38,561 bases of DNA from Trichlorobacter thiogenes. Lineage in GTDB: Bacteria > Desulfobacterota > Desulfuromonadia > Geobacterales > Pseudopelobacteraceae. Numbering within the stretch: the first letter of the stretch is position 1; every line of letters begins with the position of its first letter. Of this stretch, positions 31,655-38,561 are shown piece by piece. The stretch is taken from assembly GCF_900167465.1 (NCBI RefSeq), contig NZ_FUWR01000024.1, positions 1-38,561 of the forward strand, written 5' to 3'. The position numbers and the translations under genes are program-made. The notes below the pieces were generated by a model, which saw only the letters and a program-made list of their open reading frames with translations, was not told the origin of the DNA and ran no database searches.

Positions 31655-32110
31655 TTAGTTTTCCTCTGGCTGCGCTGTTACCATTTCCTGTTCCTCAGAC
31701 GTAAAAGAGAATTTGTACGCTTCATAAACCGCTAACCCGTAAAACAGAAGATCCATGGGCTGAGAGGTTTCTTTTAAAAGATCCATAACAATGGTGGGTG
31801 TCAAGTTTTGAAGCACACTCATCACCGTCAGGTGTTCCTGTTTTGCAACCAGAATCACCGTGGTCAGCAGGTTTCCTGCAACGCAGCCAACAAGGGCAAT
31901 GACAGCAGCGATTATGCCAAAAACCACTGTCGTACCTTTGCCAAGATACTTCATCGAATAGCCCACAAGGAAACCGACGCCAACCGCCATCCATCCGATC
32001 TGGTACCCTGTTGCTACGGTAATAAGTGCCCAGGCTATTGCCCCGACGATTGCAGCAACGCATCCTGCAATGATTCCAAGAATAAGGTTTTGGTTGTCAG
32101 TCGTATTCAT
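31655..32110 (-). CDS. Four-helix membrane protein of unknown function
   Basis: This 151-residue protein has hydrophobic helices at about 8-32, 37-53, 60-88 and a weaker one at about 118-135. It has a GIIAGCVAAIVGAIAW start and conserved-looking GYSMKYLGKG between helices 2 and 3. GGGAG precedes the ATG. It lies between DUF2167 and the site-2 protease and is probably co-transcribed with both. Confidence 0.75.
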   Translation of the reverse strand: MNTTDNQNLILGIIAGCVAAIVGAIAWALITVATGYQIGWMAVGVGFLVGYSMKYLGKGTTVVFGIIAAVIALVGCVAGNLLTTVILVAKQEHLTVMSVLQNLTPTIVMDLLKETSQPMDLLFYGLAVYEAYKFSFTSEEQEMVTAQPEEN

Positions 32111-32179
32111 GTGATTCTCCCTTTTCAGATGTGACGTGAGGTGATTAAACGTACGTTGCTTGCAGTGTTGCTACAGTTT

Positions 32180-33052
32180 TTATTCTTTCTTCTTAAACAG
32201 TTTGACAATATAGCCGCCCAAGGCAGCAACACCGACAATGATCAGCTTTTTTGCTGCCAAAAGCGCGGCAAACAGTTTGGCAAACAGGCCCGCTTTTGCG
32301 GCAACACCACCAGCAACAAGCGCAGCGATACCATAGGCAGCGGTTTTATCGGTTTTTGCATCATAGTCGGCGTAGGTGTAACCGGCATTGAAGTTGGTAA
32401 AAGCAAGCACCGTCTGCATGTCTTTTTCAACAGTGCCAAGCTGGTCAATGCCGGAAACCGCGTTAAGCACAAGAACACCTTTTCGCCCTAAAAGACGGAT
32501 GTTGTAATTCAGTGTATGTTCCTTTTCACCGTTAAAACTGAGCTCTTTAGCCCAGTAGAGTTTGTGGGCTGATTTGTCGTAGCGCGGCTTTGCTGCCCAA
32601 CCAACAAGCTCCAAGGTTTGGTGCCCGGCCTTCTGGCGCTCTTTGTTCGCCTCGGCAACGCCTTCCTTCATCTCCTTTAATAAATCATCGTAATTGATAC
32701 TGTCTGCATCCTTGTCTGAAACATGGCCGTCTTCTTCATAGGTGATGACCACTCCCCAACTATTCTTTGAAGTAGGGCCAATATCAGCAGGAAAGATCAT
32801 GCCGAGCGTGCCGTCGCCCGATGGGTTTCCCCAGGCATTCACAAGAACCTGTTCAGTATCTTTGGGTGATAAGTAGCGGAACGTATCTGGAATCTTGATG
32901 GTTGCCATGCTGCCTGGAAGAACAATCGTACCTTTTTGGTACTTCAGTGATGCCTCAAATTCAGCATCCGTCATTTTCCCCTTCTCGGCTGCATATACAG
33001 GCACGCAGGTAAACAGAACCAGGCAGATAAATAGTAGGGCCGTTTGTCGCAT
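32180..33052 (-). CDS. DUF2167 membrane protein
   Basis: The 290 residues comprise a signal peptide (1-21), a periplasmic DUF2167 domain (GTIVLPGSMATIKIPDTFRYLSPKDTEQVL at about 40-69, IFPADIGPTSKNSWGVVITYEEDGHVSDKDADSINYDDLL at about 86-125, then VGWAAKPRYDKSAHKLYWAKEL) and a C-terminal hydrophobic tail (about 245-285). Family function is unknown. AAGGAG lies 8 bases before the ATG. It is the first clear gene of the leftward block and lies two genes from an M50 protease, a pairing seen in other Proteobacteria. Confidence 0.88.
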   Translation of the reverse strand: MRQTALLFICLVLFTCVPVYAAEKGKMTDAEFEASLKYQKGTIVLPGSMATIKIPDTFRYLSPKDTEQVLVNAWGNPSGDGTLGMIFPADIGPTSKNSWGVVITYEEDGHVSDKDADSINYDDLLKEMKEGVAEANKERQKAGHQTLELVGWAAKPRYDKSAHKLYWAKELSFNGEKEHTLNYNIRLLGRKGVLVLNAVSGIDQLGTVEKDMQTVLAFTNFNAGYTYADYDAKTDKTAAYGIAALVAGGVAAKAGLFAKLFAALLAAKKLIIVGVAALGGYIVKLFKKKE

Positions 33053-33155
33053 TGTAGCTTCTCCTTCGTAGGTGGATGGGGCGTTGTGCTGCTGACTTGG
33101 TTAAAGGGTGGTTTACGTGTGTAGACCGGTGCTTTTTTCAAGTGGAATAGCTTGT

Positions 33156-33356
33156 TCAGCAGATTTTTAAATTGGCGTGATACCTAGTGATATAGCTCAA
33201 GGTTTGGGTGTCGTCAAATGACCAACCTGATTTTTTACCCCCCGGCAGCATAGGCTTTGATGCCTCCAGGCCACCTAAAACCGCTCCAGTCTTTTGCTGA
33301 GGGCGATATCGCCTTACTTCAAATTTGTACCAAGCTGCATCGTCTTTTTCCTGCAA
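33156..33356 (-). pseudogene. Small coding remnant upstream of the DUF2167 gene
   Basis: A 66-codon frame (TTG start, no ribosome site) encodes a charged peptide (KDDAAWYKFEVRRYRPQQK...GWSFDDTQTLSYI) that reads like a piece of a real protein. The frame continues upstream for a few coding-like codons (REISYS) before a TGA. It may be a gene fragment or a short leader gene. Evidence is weak. Confidence 0.25.
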
Positions 33357-33390
33357 CGAATAGCTGATCTCTCTTCACCTGCCTCTGGTC

Positions 33391-33418
33391 ATAAAAACAG
33401 CACTGGCACTGTTTTTAT
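33391..33418. terminator. Bidirectional hairpin terminator
   Basis: ATAAAAACAG (33391-33400) and CTGTTTTTAT (33409-33418) form a perfect 10-bp stem with an 8-base loop and T5 on either strand. It insulates the leftward accessory block from the rightward TonB operon. Confidence 0.75.
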
Positions 33419-33497
33419 GCACACGGTCGTAATTTGCAATTCTTACAACAGATCTCAACATGTTGATTTTTAATGCCTATCCAGAAATGTACGTTTT

Positions 33498-33512
33498 TGG
33501 CACGCGTTATGT
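33498..33512 (+). promoter_or_regulatory. Possible sigma-54-like element ahead of the TonB operon
   Basis: TGGCACG-CGTT-ATGT has the same -24 half as the nifB promoter, but the -12 GC reads GT. It lies 40 bases before the methyltransferase ATG. The mismatch is in a key position, so this is tentative. Confidence 0.3.
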
Positions 33513-33551
33513 AGTTGCATATATAGCGTAATGACAGAGGAGGAAACAAGC

Positions 33552-34214
33552 ATGCAGATTGACGCCAACAAGTTTGACACCATTGCCCGTGGTCCGTTTG
33601 CGCCGGTATATCCGCTGCTGGCCAGTCAAATCCTTGCACGTAGCAGTATTACCAATGGTGTCTGCCTTGATCTGGGCAGTGGTGGCGGCTATCTGGGGCT
33701 GGCCTTGGCCTTTCGCAGCAGGTTACGTGTCTGTCTGCTGGATGAATCAGACGACATGCGCATGATTGCAGAACAAAACATTGCTGAACACCAGCTAGAT
33801 AACCGGGTGGTGGCAATTTGCGGAGATGTACACAACATTCCGCTAAAAAGCGGCAGCGTAAATCTGGTGGTAAGCCGTGGCTCCATCTACTTCTGGAATG
33901 ATCTTGCCCAGGTATTGCGGGAGATCTGGCGGGTGCTGGCGCCGGGCGGGCAGGTCTGCATTGGCGGTGGATTTGGCTCTAAGGAGCTGCGAGAGGAGAT
34001 CATCCGCAAGATGCGAGAGAAAGAACCGGATTGGCAGCCCAAGTGCCGCGGGTTTGGTGATGATCATTTTTATGATGCAATCAAGGTGGCAGGGATACCG
34101 GATGCAGGGTTGCTGAAGGATGAAAGCGGTACCTGGGTTGTGTTCAGTAAGCCATTTGATCTTCCGCTGCAAACAGTATCATCAGATTTTGCAACCGCCT
34201 GTGAATACAAATGA
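33552..34214 (+). CDS. Class I SAM-dependent methyltransferase
   Basis: This 220-residue protein has the Rossmann methyltransferase motif I CLDLGSGGGYLGLAL (about 36-50), the acidic end of strand 2 (LLDES), ICGDVHNIPLKSGSVNLVVSRG (about 87-108) and IWRVLAPGGQVCIGGG (about 123-138), as in Methyltransf_11. The substrate is unknown. ATG 33552 lies 9 bases after GAGGAGG. It is coupled to the periplasmic binding protein and TonB receptor genes, so it may modify the ligand that this system imports, or a metallophore. Confidence 0.85.
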   Translation: MQIDANKFDTIARGPFAPVYPLLASQILARSSITNGVCLDLGSGGGYLGLALAFRSRLRVCLLDESDDMRMIAEQNIAEHQLDNRVVAICGDVHNIPLKSGSVNLVVSRGSIYFWNDLAQVLREIWRVLAPGGQVCIGGGFGSKELREEIIRKMREKEPDWQPKCRGFGDDHFYDAIKVAGIPDAGLLKDESGTWVVFSKPFDLPLQTVSSDFATACEYK

Positions 34215-34228
34215 ACCGGAGAACTGCC

Positions 34229-35260
34229 ATGAAACTGCTGCTTTCAGCATCTCTGAGTGTCTTGTTGCTACTGCAGACCGGAACCGGCCATGCCCGCGAG
34301 ATAACCGATATGACCGGCAGAAAGGTGCTGGTGCCGGATCGGATCAGCCGGGTCTATGCCAGCTCACCTCCAGCCAGCTACCTGCTCTATGCCATGGACC
34401 CAACCCTGATTGTTGGGCTTAACTCTCCTTTGAATGAAACAGAGAAGCGGTTTCTCAAACCTGCGGTCCGCTCGCTGCCGGTAATCGGCAGTTCAGTCGG
34501 CCAGGGCAAGAACATGAATACAGAACTTCTGCTGAAGGCCAGGCCGGATATTGTGCTGGTCTGGGCCTGGCAGCAGCCACAGATTAATGCCAGGTTTGAG
34601 CATGTTTTCCGGCAGTTGAAGATTCCGGTGGTGCAACTGCGGATTGATTCGCTGCGGGATTATCCGGCAGCGCTTACCTTTTTGGGCTCGCTGCTGCAAC
34701 GGGAAAAACGGGCTGCCAAATTGCGGAGCTATGCTGAAGAAACATTGAAGTCAGTTGATCAGGCAGTGGCGGGTATCAAACCGGAACAGCGCCCAACGGT
34801 CTATTACGCCGAAGGGCAGGATGGCCTGGCCACTGAACGGGATGGCTCCTTCCATGCCGAGTTGATCGGGCTGGCTGGCGGCAGAAATGTGCATCGCGGA
34901 GAGGCGCTGGATCATTACGGCATGGAAAAGATCAGCATGGAGCAGGTCATGCTCTACAACCCGCAGATCATGCTGGCGCAGGAGGCTCCGTTTTTAGCAG
35001 CAGTTGGCCGAGATCCACGCTGGAAATCAATCAAAGCGGTGCGGGATGGCCGGGTCTACCGCATCCCCCGCGCACCGTTTAACTGGTTTGATCGCCCCCC
35101 GTCATTCATGCGCCTGTTGGGACTGCGCTGGCTGACCAACCGGCTGCATCCTGATCTCTACCGTTTTGATGCTGCTACTGAGACCAGGCGCTTTTACCGA
35201 CTGTTTCTGGGGATAGAGCTGAATAACAAGGATCTGATGGAGATACTGAAGCAGAGCTGA
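34229..35260 (+). CDS. Periplasmic ABC-transporter substrate-binding protein (BtuF/FecB class)
   Basis: This 343-residue protein has a signal peptide (MKLLLSASLSVLLLLQTGTGHA) followed by a Peripla_BP_2 fold. Lobe 1 starts REITDMTGRKVLVPDRISRVYASSPP and includes NTELLLKARPDIVLVW (about 92-107); a linking helix and lobe 2 follow, with YAEGQDGLATERDGSFHAELIGLAGG (about 186-211) and WKSIKAVRDGRVYRIP. The class binds cobalamin, haem or ferric siderophores. ATG 34229 is 8 bases after GGAG; ATG 34211 overlaps the upstream stop and would extend the signal region. The permease and ATPase are not in the window. Confidence 0.87.
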   Translation: MKLLLSASLSVLLLLQTGTGHAREITDMTGRKVLVPDRISRVYASSPPASYLLYAMDPTLIVGLNSPLNETEKRFLKPAVRSLPVIGSSVGQGKNMNTELLLKARPDIVLVWAWQQPQINARFEHVFRQLKIPVVQLRIDSLRDYPAALTFLGSLLQREKRAAKLRSYAEETLKSVDQAVAGIKPEQRPTVYYAEGQDGLATERDGSFHAELIGLAGGRNVHRGEALDHYGMEKISMEQVMLYNPQIMLAQEAPFLAAVGRDPRWKSIKAVRDGRVYRIPRAPFNWFDRPPSFMRLLGLRWLTNRLHPDLYRFDAATETRRFYRLFLGIELNNKDLMEILKQS

Positions 35261-35342
35261 AACCGGTGTCTCTACAAAGCAGTACTGCGTCTATCGTTAT
35301 AACAATAATTACATAACGGCTGATGCCGGACAGGAGGAAACA

Positions 35343-37325
35343 ATGAAAAAACAGGTGATAATGGGCGTTGCCCTGCTTGCGCTAGGCAGTGCAGTGACAC
35401 AGGCAAGTGCTGAAGAGCAGGCAGTGGAAATGGGTGGCGTTGGTGTTACCGGGAAAAAGGACAAGCAACCGGTCTACAGCGCAACCACGGTGCCGGCCAG
35501 CGCCTCTGCCACGGTGGAGGAGTTCAGCCGTGAGGATATCCAATCTATTGCCCCTGCCAGTGTCTATGACATTGCCGCGCTGTCACCTGGTGCGCGGGTG
35601 GAGTTTCAGGGACGCAAGGGGATGAATGCGTTGCAGTTGCGGGGTGGCGATACCGTGGGAATCATCCTGGACGGGGTCTACATCCCCTGGTCCCAGGCCT
35701 CCCGAATTATGGCCCAGTTTCCGGTGGATGCAATTGAATCGGTCAGGATCGTACGGGACAGCTCTGCCGTCACCCTTGGCCCCTTTGTGGCCTTTTCTCC
35801 GGCCATGAGCCATGACAACGTGCCATCCCCCGGCCTGGGCAGCTCAAACCAGGGCTTTATGGTGATCACCACCAAAAAGGGCAAAGGGCCGGAGCTGGGC
35901 GGGATTGCCGAATACGGCAGCCTTGATACCCGTAACTTCCAGCTCTACCACGGCAACAGCAAAGGGCCGTTTTCCTACCGGATGGTGGGTACCGCCTCCG
36001 GCACCAGCGGCAGGGCAGGTTGGAACAATGCCGCCAATAATCTCTCACTGCTGTTAAATGGCAATTATGATAGCACGGCGCTGAAGGCGGATTTCCTGAT
36101 CTATTACGCCAATGGCCGCCGCGAGATCCAGCGATCCACGAAGGACAGCACCGCCTATACCTCACTCTGGAACTATGACCCGCTGGAGTCGCTGCAAATC
36201 GCCCTGAACCTGCATAAACCGTGGAATGCGGTGCACACCACCTCGCTCTCCTATGCCCGTGGCCGGGTTACCGACGATGAATACCTCAAGAGTTCAACCA
36301 GTACAACCATCCCCCAGGCAGTACGGCAGGAGGATCAGGTGGAAACCTGGCACCTCTGGCATGTGGCAGCCACGGAAAACAACCGGCTGACCGGCGGTTT
36401 TCAGGCCTTTCTCTGGAAAAGCCCTACCGGCCAGTTCTTCTATGAAGGGGTACCCCGCAAGGAAGACCTGTTCTCCGGCTATCTGCAGGATGAATACAAA
36501 TTCAACAACCGGCTGACTCTGGATGGCGGGGTGCGGGTTGATACCAAGCTGATTGAGCAAGGCTCGGATAAATATTCACCCCTGCAGGCCACCAACAAGA
36601 AGATTGAAAATGAATGGCAGCAACCGGCCATCAGTATGTCAATCGGCAGCTCGTACCAGCTGAATGAGCAGCACAAACTGCTGGCACGGATGGGTTACAC
36701 CCGTCAGGAAGCTGATACCTTTCTGGCAACCGTGGGCAACAAAACCCTGAACACGGAAGAACGGTTCAAGTACGAAGCAGGGGTTGAGGCCAGCTATCAC
36801 CCGGCCTTTAATCCCAGCGTTACCCTGTTCCTGTATGACATCAACAACTTTGCCTATTCAGCAGCCACCGGCGGCAGCGGCTCATCGGTCTACAACATCT
36901 ACGACACTGCCAACATCATCCGCAAAGGGGTTGAAACATCCGTTAAGGGCAGCCTGCCCTGGGGCTTTGGCTACCATGCGGGCTATTCCTACATCACCAC
37001 CAACCGGGGCGACACCAACAAAGTTATGCCCCATCACAATGTCAGTCTACGGCTGTCCCACCAGATTGGCGGCCTGGAAAGCAACCTGATCCTGAACTAC
37101 GTCGGTCCCTATGAAAACAACTTCCTTTCAGTGGGTAACATCTACCGTCCAGCCGGGGAATATACCCGTGTAGACCTGAATGTCAGCTACAGCTTCAAGC
37201 TGGATAAGGCCCAACTGCGGGCCACGGTCTATGGCCGCAACCTGCTGGATGACCGCTATGTGACCATTGCGGGCTGGCAGGATCAGGGTATCACCTGCGG
37301 CGCTAAGCTGGAAGTTGCGTTCTAA
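35343..37325 (+). CDS. TonB-dependent outer-membrane receptor
   Basis: This 660-residue receptor has a signal peptide (1-23), a plug domain (about 45-180: VEEFSREDIQSIAPASVYDIAALSPGARVEF, then GIILDGVYIPW and IESVRIVRDSSAV) and a 22-strand-type barrel ending in the conserved aromatic C-terminus (KLEVAF). It imports a large ligand such as a metal chelate using TonB energy. AGGAGG lies ahead of the ATG. The neighbours (binding protein and tonB) make a dedicated uptake set. The ligand cannot be told; cobalamin, haem, siderophore and molybdenum/nickel chelates are all possible. Confidence 0.92.
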   Translation: MKKQVIMGVALLALGSAVTQASAEEQAVEMGGVGVTGKKDKQPVYSATTVPASASATVEEFSREDIQSIAPASVYDIAALSPGARVEFQGRKGMNALQLRGGDTVGIILDGVYIPWSQASRIMAQFPVDAIESVRIVRDSSAVTLGPFVAFSPAMSHDNVPSPGLGSSNQGFMVITTKKGKGPELGGIAEYGSLDTRNFQLYHGNSKGPFSYRMVGTASGTSGRAGWNNAANNLSLLLNGNYDSTALKADFLIYYANGRREIQRSTKDSTAYTSLWNYDPLESLQIALNLHKPWNAVHTTSLSYARGRVTDDEYLKSSTSTTIPQAVRQEDQVETWHLWHVAATENNRLTGGFQAFLWKSPTGQFFYEGVPRKEDLFSGYLQDEYKFNNRLTLDGGVRVDTKLIEQGSDKYSPLQATNKKIENEWQQPAISMSIGSSYQLNEQHKLLARMGYTRQEADTFLATVGNKTLNTEERFKYEAGVEASYHPAFNPSVTLFLYDINNFAYSAATGGSGSSVYNIYDTANIIRKGVETSVKGSLPWGFGYHAGYSYITTNRGDTNKVMPHHNVSLRLSHQIGGLESNLILNYVGPYENNFLSVGNIYRPAGEYTRVDLNVSYSFKLDKAQLRATVYGRNLLDDRYVTIAGWQDQGITCGAKLEVAF

Positions 37326-37330
37326 GAAAG

Positions 37331-38101
37331 ATGCAACTGCTGTGCGGTGACATCTATTGGCGTGGGGGGCATGGAACCAGCACTACGCGCCGGTTCAGGT
37401 CAGCCTTGATCGGGTCGTTGCTGATCCACTGCACGCTGGGCGGGCTGGCAACTGCCGTGGTGCTGCAAAAACCGACTCTGCAGGAACCGGTGGTGATCGA
37501 TCTGACCACGGCATCGCTCCCTGAACCGCAGACGCAGCAGCAAGCACCAAAGATGACTACCCGGAGCAGAAGCAACACTACTGCTCCGGCAAGGTCGGCG
37601 CCGCAATCGCTTCCTCCTCCGGTAGCGGCGCCGGCTTCAAAATCGCCAGCAGCAGCTTCCCAGCCGGTTGCAACCCTGTCGGCAAAAACCGATGGCGCAC
37701 CGCAGCAGGCCACGGTGGGCGGCACAAACAAATCAGTTGGCGGAGGCGTAACTGCCCCAGGTGAAGGCGTTGGGACAAAGGGAAACGGACAGGTAGCCGC
37801 AGAGACCAAAGAAACACTGCAGAAACGCTACTTGCGGGAACATTTTGCCTACATCCGCGACCTGATCGGCAAAGAACTGCGCTACCCGCGCCAGGCGATC
37901 CGCATGAACTGGAGCGGACGGGTCACGGTTTCATTTCTGGTTTTGGTGGACGGCAGTGTCTCAGATCTGCGGGTAAGTCACAGTAGCGGCGTATCACTGT
38001 TGGACAGAAACGCCATTGAAACGGTTGAACGTGCCGCACCGTTTCCCAGACCACCGGTCAGTGCGCGGCTGGTTATGCCGGTGGATTATGTCCTTGAGTA
38101 G
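37331..38101 (+). CDS. tonB: TonB family protein
   Basis: The 256-residue TonB has an N-terminal membrane anchor (about 24-46, ALIGSLLIHCTLGGLATAVVL), a Pro/Ala/Ser-rich periplasmic linker (about 50-155) and a C-terminal TonB domain (about 165-256: KELRYPRQAIRMNWSGRVTVSFLVLVDGSV, then LLDRNAIETVERAAPFPRPP). It passes proton-motive force to the receptor encoded 5 bases upstream. ExbB/ExbD are not adjacent, so it probably uses a shared pair elsewhere. Confidence 0.9.
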   Translation: MQLLCGDIYWRGGHGTSTTRRFRSALIGSLLIHCTLGGLATAVVLQKPTLQEPVVIDLTTASLPEPQTQQQAPKMTTRSRSNTTAPARSAPQSLPPPVAAPASKSPAAASQPVATLSAKTDGAPQQATVGGTNKSVGGGVTAPGEGVGTKGNGQVAAETKETLQKRYLREHFAYIRDLIGKELRYPRQAIRMNWSGRVTVSFLVLVDGSVSDLRVSHSSGVSLLDRNAIETVERAAPFPRPPVSARLVMPVDYVLE

Positions 38102-38123
38102 CTAACCTTAAAACGACAGTTAG

Positions 38124-38240
38124 CCACAGAGGTCACAGAGAAACACAGAGAACTACAAGAAAATCAGCTTTTAACGCCTCACCCAAAAGGGAATCAGGTC
38201 GCTTGTTGTGCCTTCCTGCTTTACCTCTGAGACCTCTGTG
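38124..38240. repeat. CACAGAGG-type inverted repeat element
   Basis: CCACAGAGGTCACAGAG (38124-38140) and CTCTGAGACCTCTGTG (38225-38240) are imperfect complements bounding ~115 bases without coding sequence. The motif resembles a common dispersed intergenic repeat. Confidence 0.5.
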
Positions 38241-38430
38241 ATCTTGTATGTTCAGCGTGTAGCATCTAATGTTCTTTCAAGTAGCCAGGGAATGACAGCT
38301 TGATCGTGTTTTGGGACACCAAGCCCGTCACAGAGCGTAAGGCGTCATTCCCTTCCTCCCAATAGCCCGAACAGTTGACTGGGGACCATCTGGATCCCGC
38401 ATTCTGCAAGAACGGGAAAGGAGAAAGACT

Positions 38431-38561
38431 ATGGGAAAGAATCTGTTTATCGGCATTGATGTTTCTAAAGCTATTCTTGATGTTGGTGTCATTCCAACAG
38501 AAGAAGTAAAACGTTTCACCAATGATGCTGATGGTTGCAAAGCGCTTATCTCCTGGCTGTC
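38431..38561 (+). CDS. IS110-family transposase, N-terminal part cut by window edge
   Basis: The first 43 codons of an IS110-type DEDD transposase are present: NLFIGIDVSKAILDVGV with the first catalytic Asp in GIDVSK. AAAGGAG lies 8 bases ahead of the ATG. The rest is outside the window. The ~155 bases upstream (from about 38276) without coding sequence probably belong to the element's left end, but the border cannot be placed. Confidence 0.85.
   Translation, partial: MGKNLFIGIDVSKAILDVGVIPTEEVKRFTNDADGCKALISWL

Noticed and set aside
1-38561. CRISPR array, tRNA or rRNA genes
   Set aside because: No regularly spaced repeats of CRISPR length and no tRNA cloverleaf or rRNA sequence were noticed on either strand.

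Overview
The window looks like chromosome from a Geobacter-type bacterium (Desulfobacterota, Geobacterales). The sequence basis is moderately high GC, nifB and nifV driven by a sigma-54 promoter, an RNA-binding ANTAR regulator, a GH57/galT sugar cluster, and the yggT-divIVA-yggU set. The species cannot be fixed from the sequence alone. Both edges are insertion sequences: an ISL3-family element on the left and the start of an IS110-family element on the right.

Layout. (1) 1-6.9 kb, carbohydrate genes: a nucleotidyltransferase/phosphomannomutase-like fusion whose first ~45 codons were removed by the ISL3 element, a GH57 glycosidase, galT and a TIGR02757/DUF2400 protein. (2) 7-13.4 kb, housekeeping and envelope genes: an MJ0042 zinc-ribbon/DUF3426 membrane protein with FDFG repeats, a SlyD-like FKBP with a Cys-rich insert, yggU-divIVA-yggT, an inositol-phosphatase family enzyme, a small membrane protein, a stand-alone fabH, and an ANTAR protein with a degenerate receiver. 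(3) 13.5-19 kb, nitrogen fixation and ADP-ribose: a DraG-type ADP-ribosylglycohydrolase divergent from a macrodomain protein, then nifB, a GNAT acetyltransferase, nifV, a small HTH/Cys-tail protein, an unknown 96-residue protein and an ArsC-like nitrogenase-associated protein. The nifB leader carries a NifA-type site, a -24/-12 promoter and an intrinsic terminator that competes with an ANTAR-type hexaloop hairpin. (4) 19-23.9 kb: a lipoprotein, a translationally coupled operon of Cys-rich zinc ribbon, FKBP and cowN (nitrogenase protection from CO) behind a second -24/-12 motif, a double-ACT protein, yjdM and purT. (5) 24-33.4 kb, an accessory block of nine leftward genes: triple YbjQ/UPF0145 protein, beta-propeller-like protein, DUF4424, DUF2157, split-zinc-ribbon membrane protein, SmpA-like lipoprotein, site-2 protease, 4-TM protein and DUF2167. 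Repeated and attC-like sequences lie in its gaps. (6) 33.5-38.1 kb, a TonB-dependent uptake operon: methyltransferase, periplasmic binding protein, outer-membrane receptor and TonB.

Together, section 3 and the cowN operon read as the accessory part of a molybdenum nitrogenase system: FeMo-cofactor precursor synthesis (nifB), homocitrate synthesis (nifV), CO protection (cowN), and possibly ADP-ribose-based post-translational control. The structural genes nifHDK are not in the window. The least understood part is the accessory block at 24-33 kb, which has the gene types of a membrane-stress or proteolysis system but no member of recognised function beyond the S2P-type protease.
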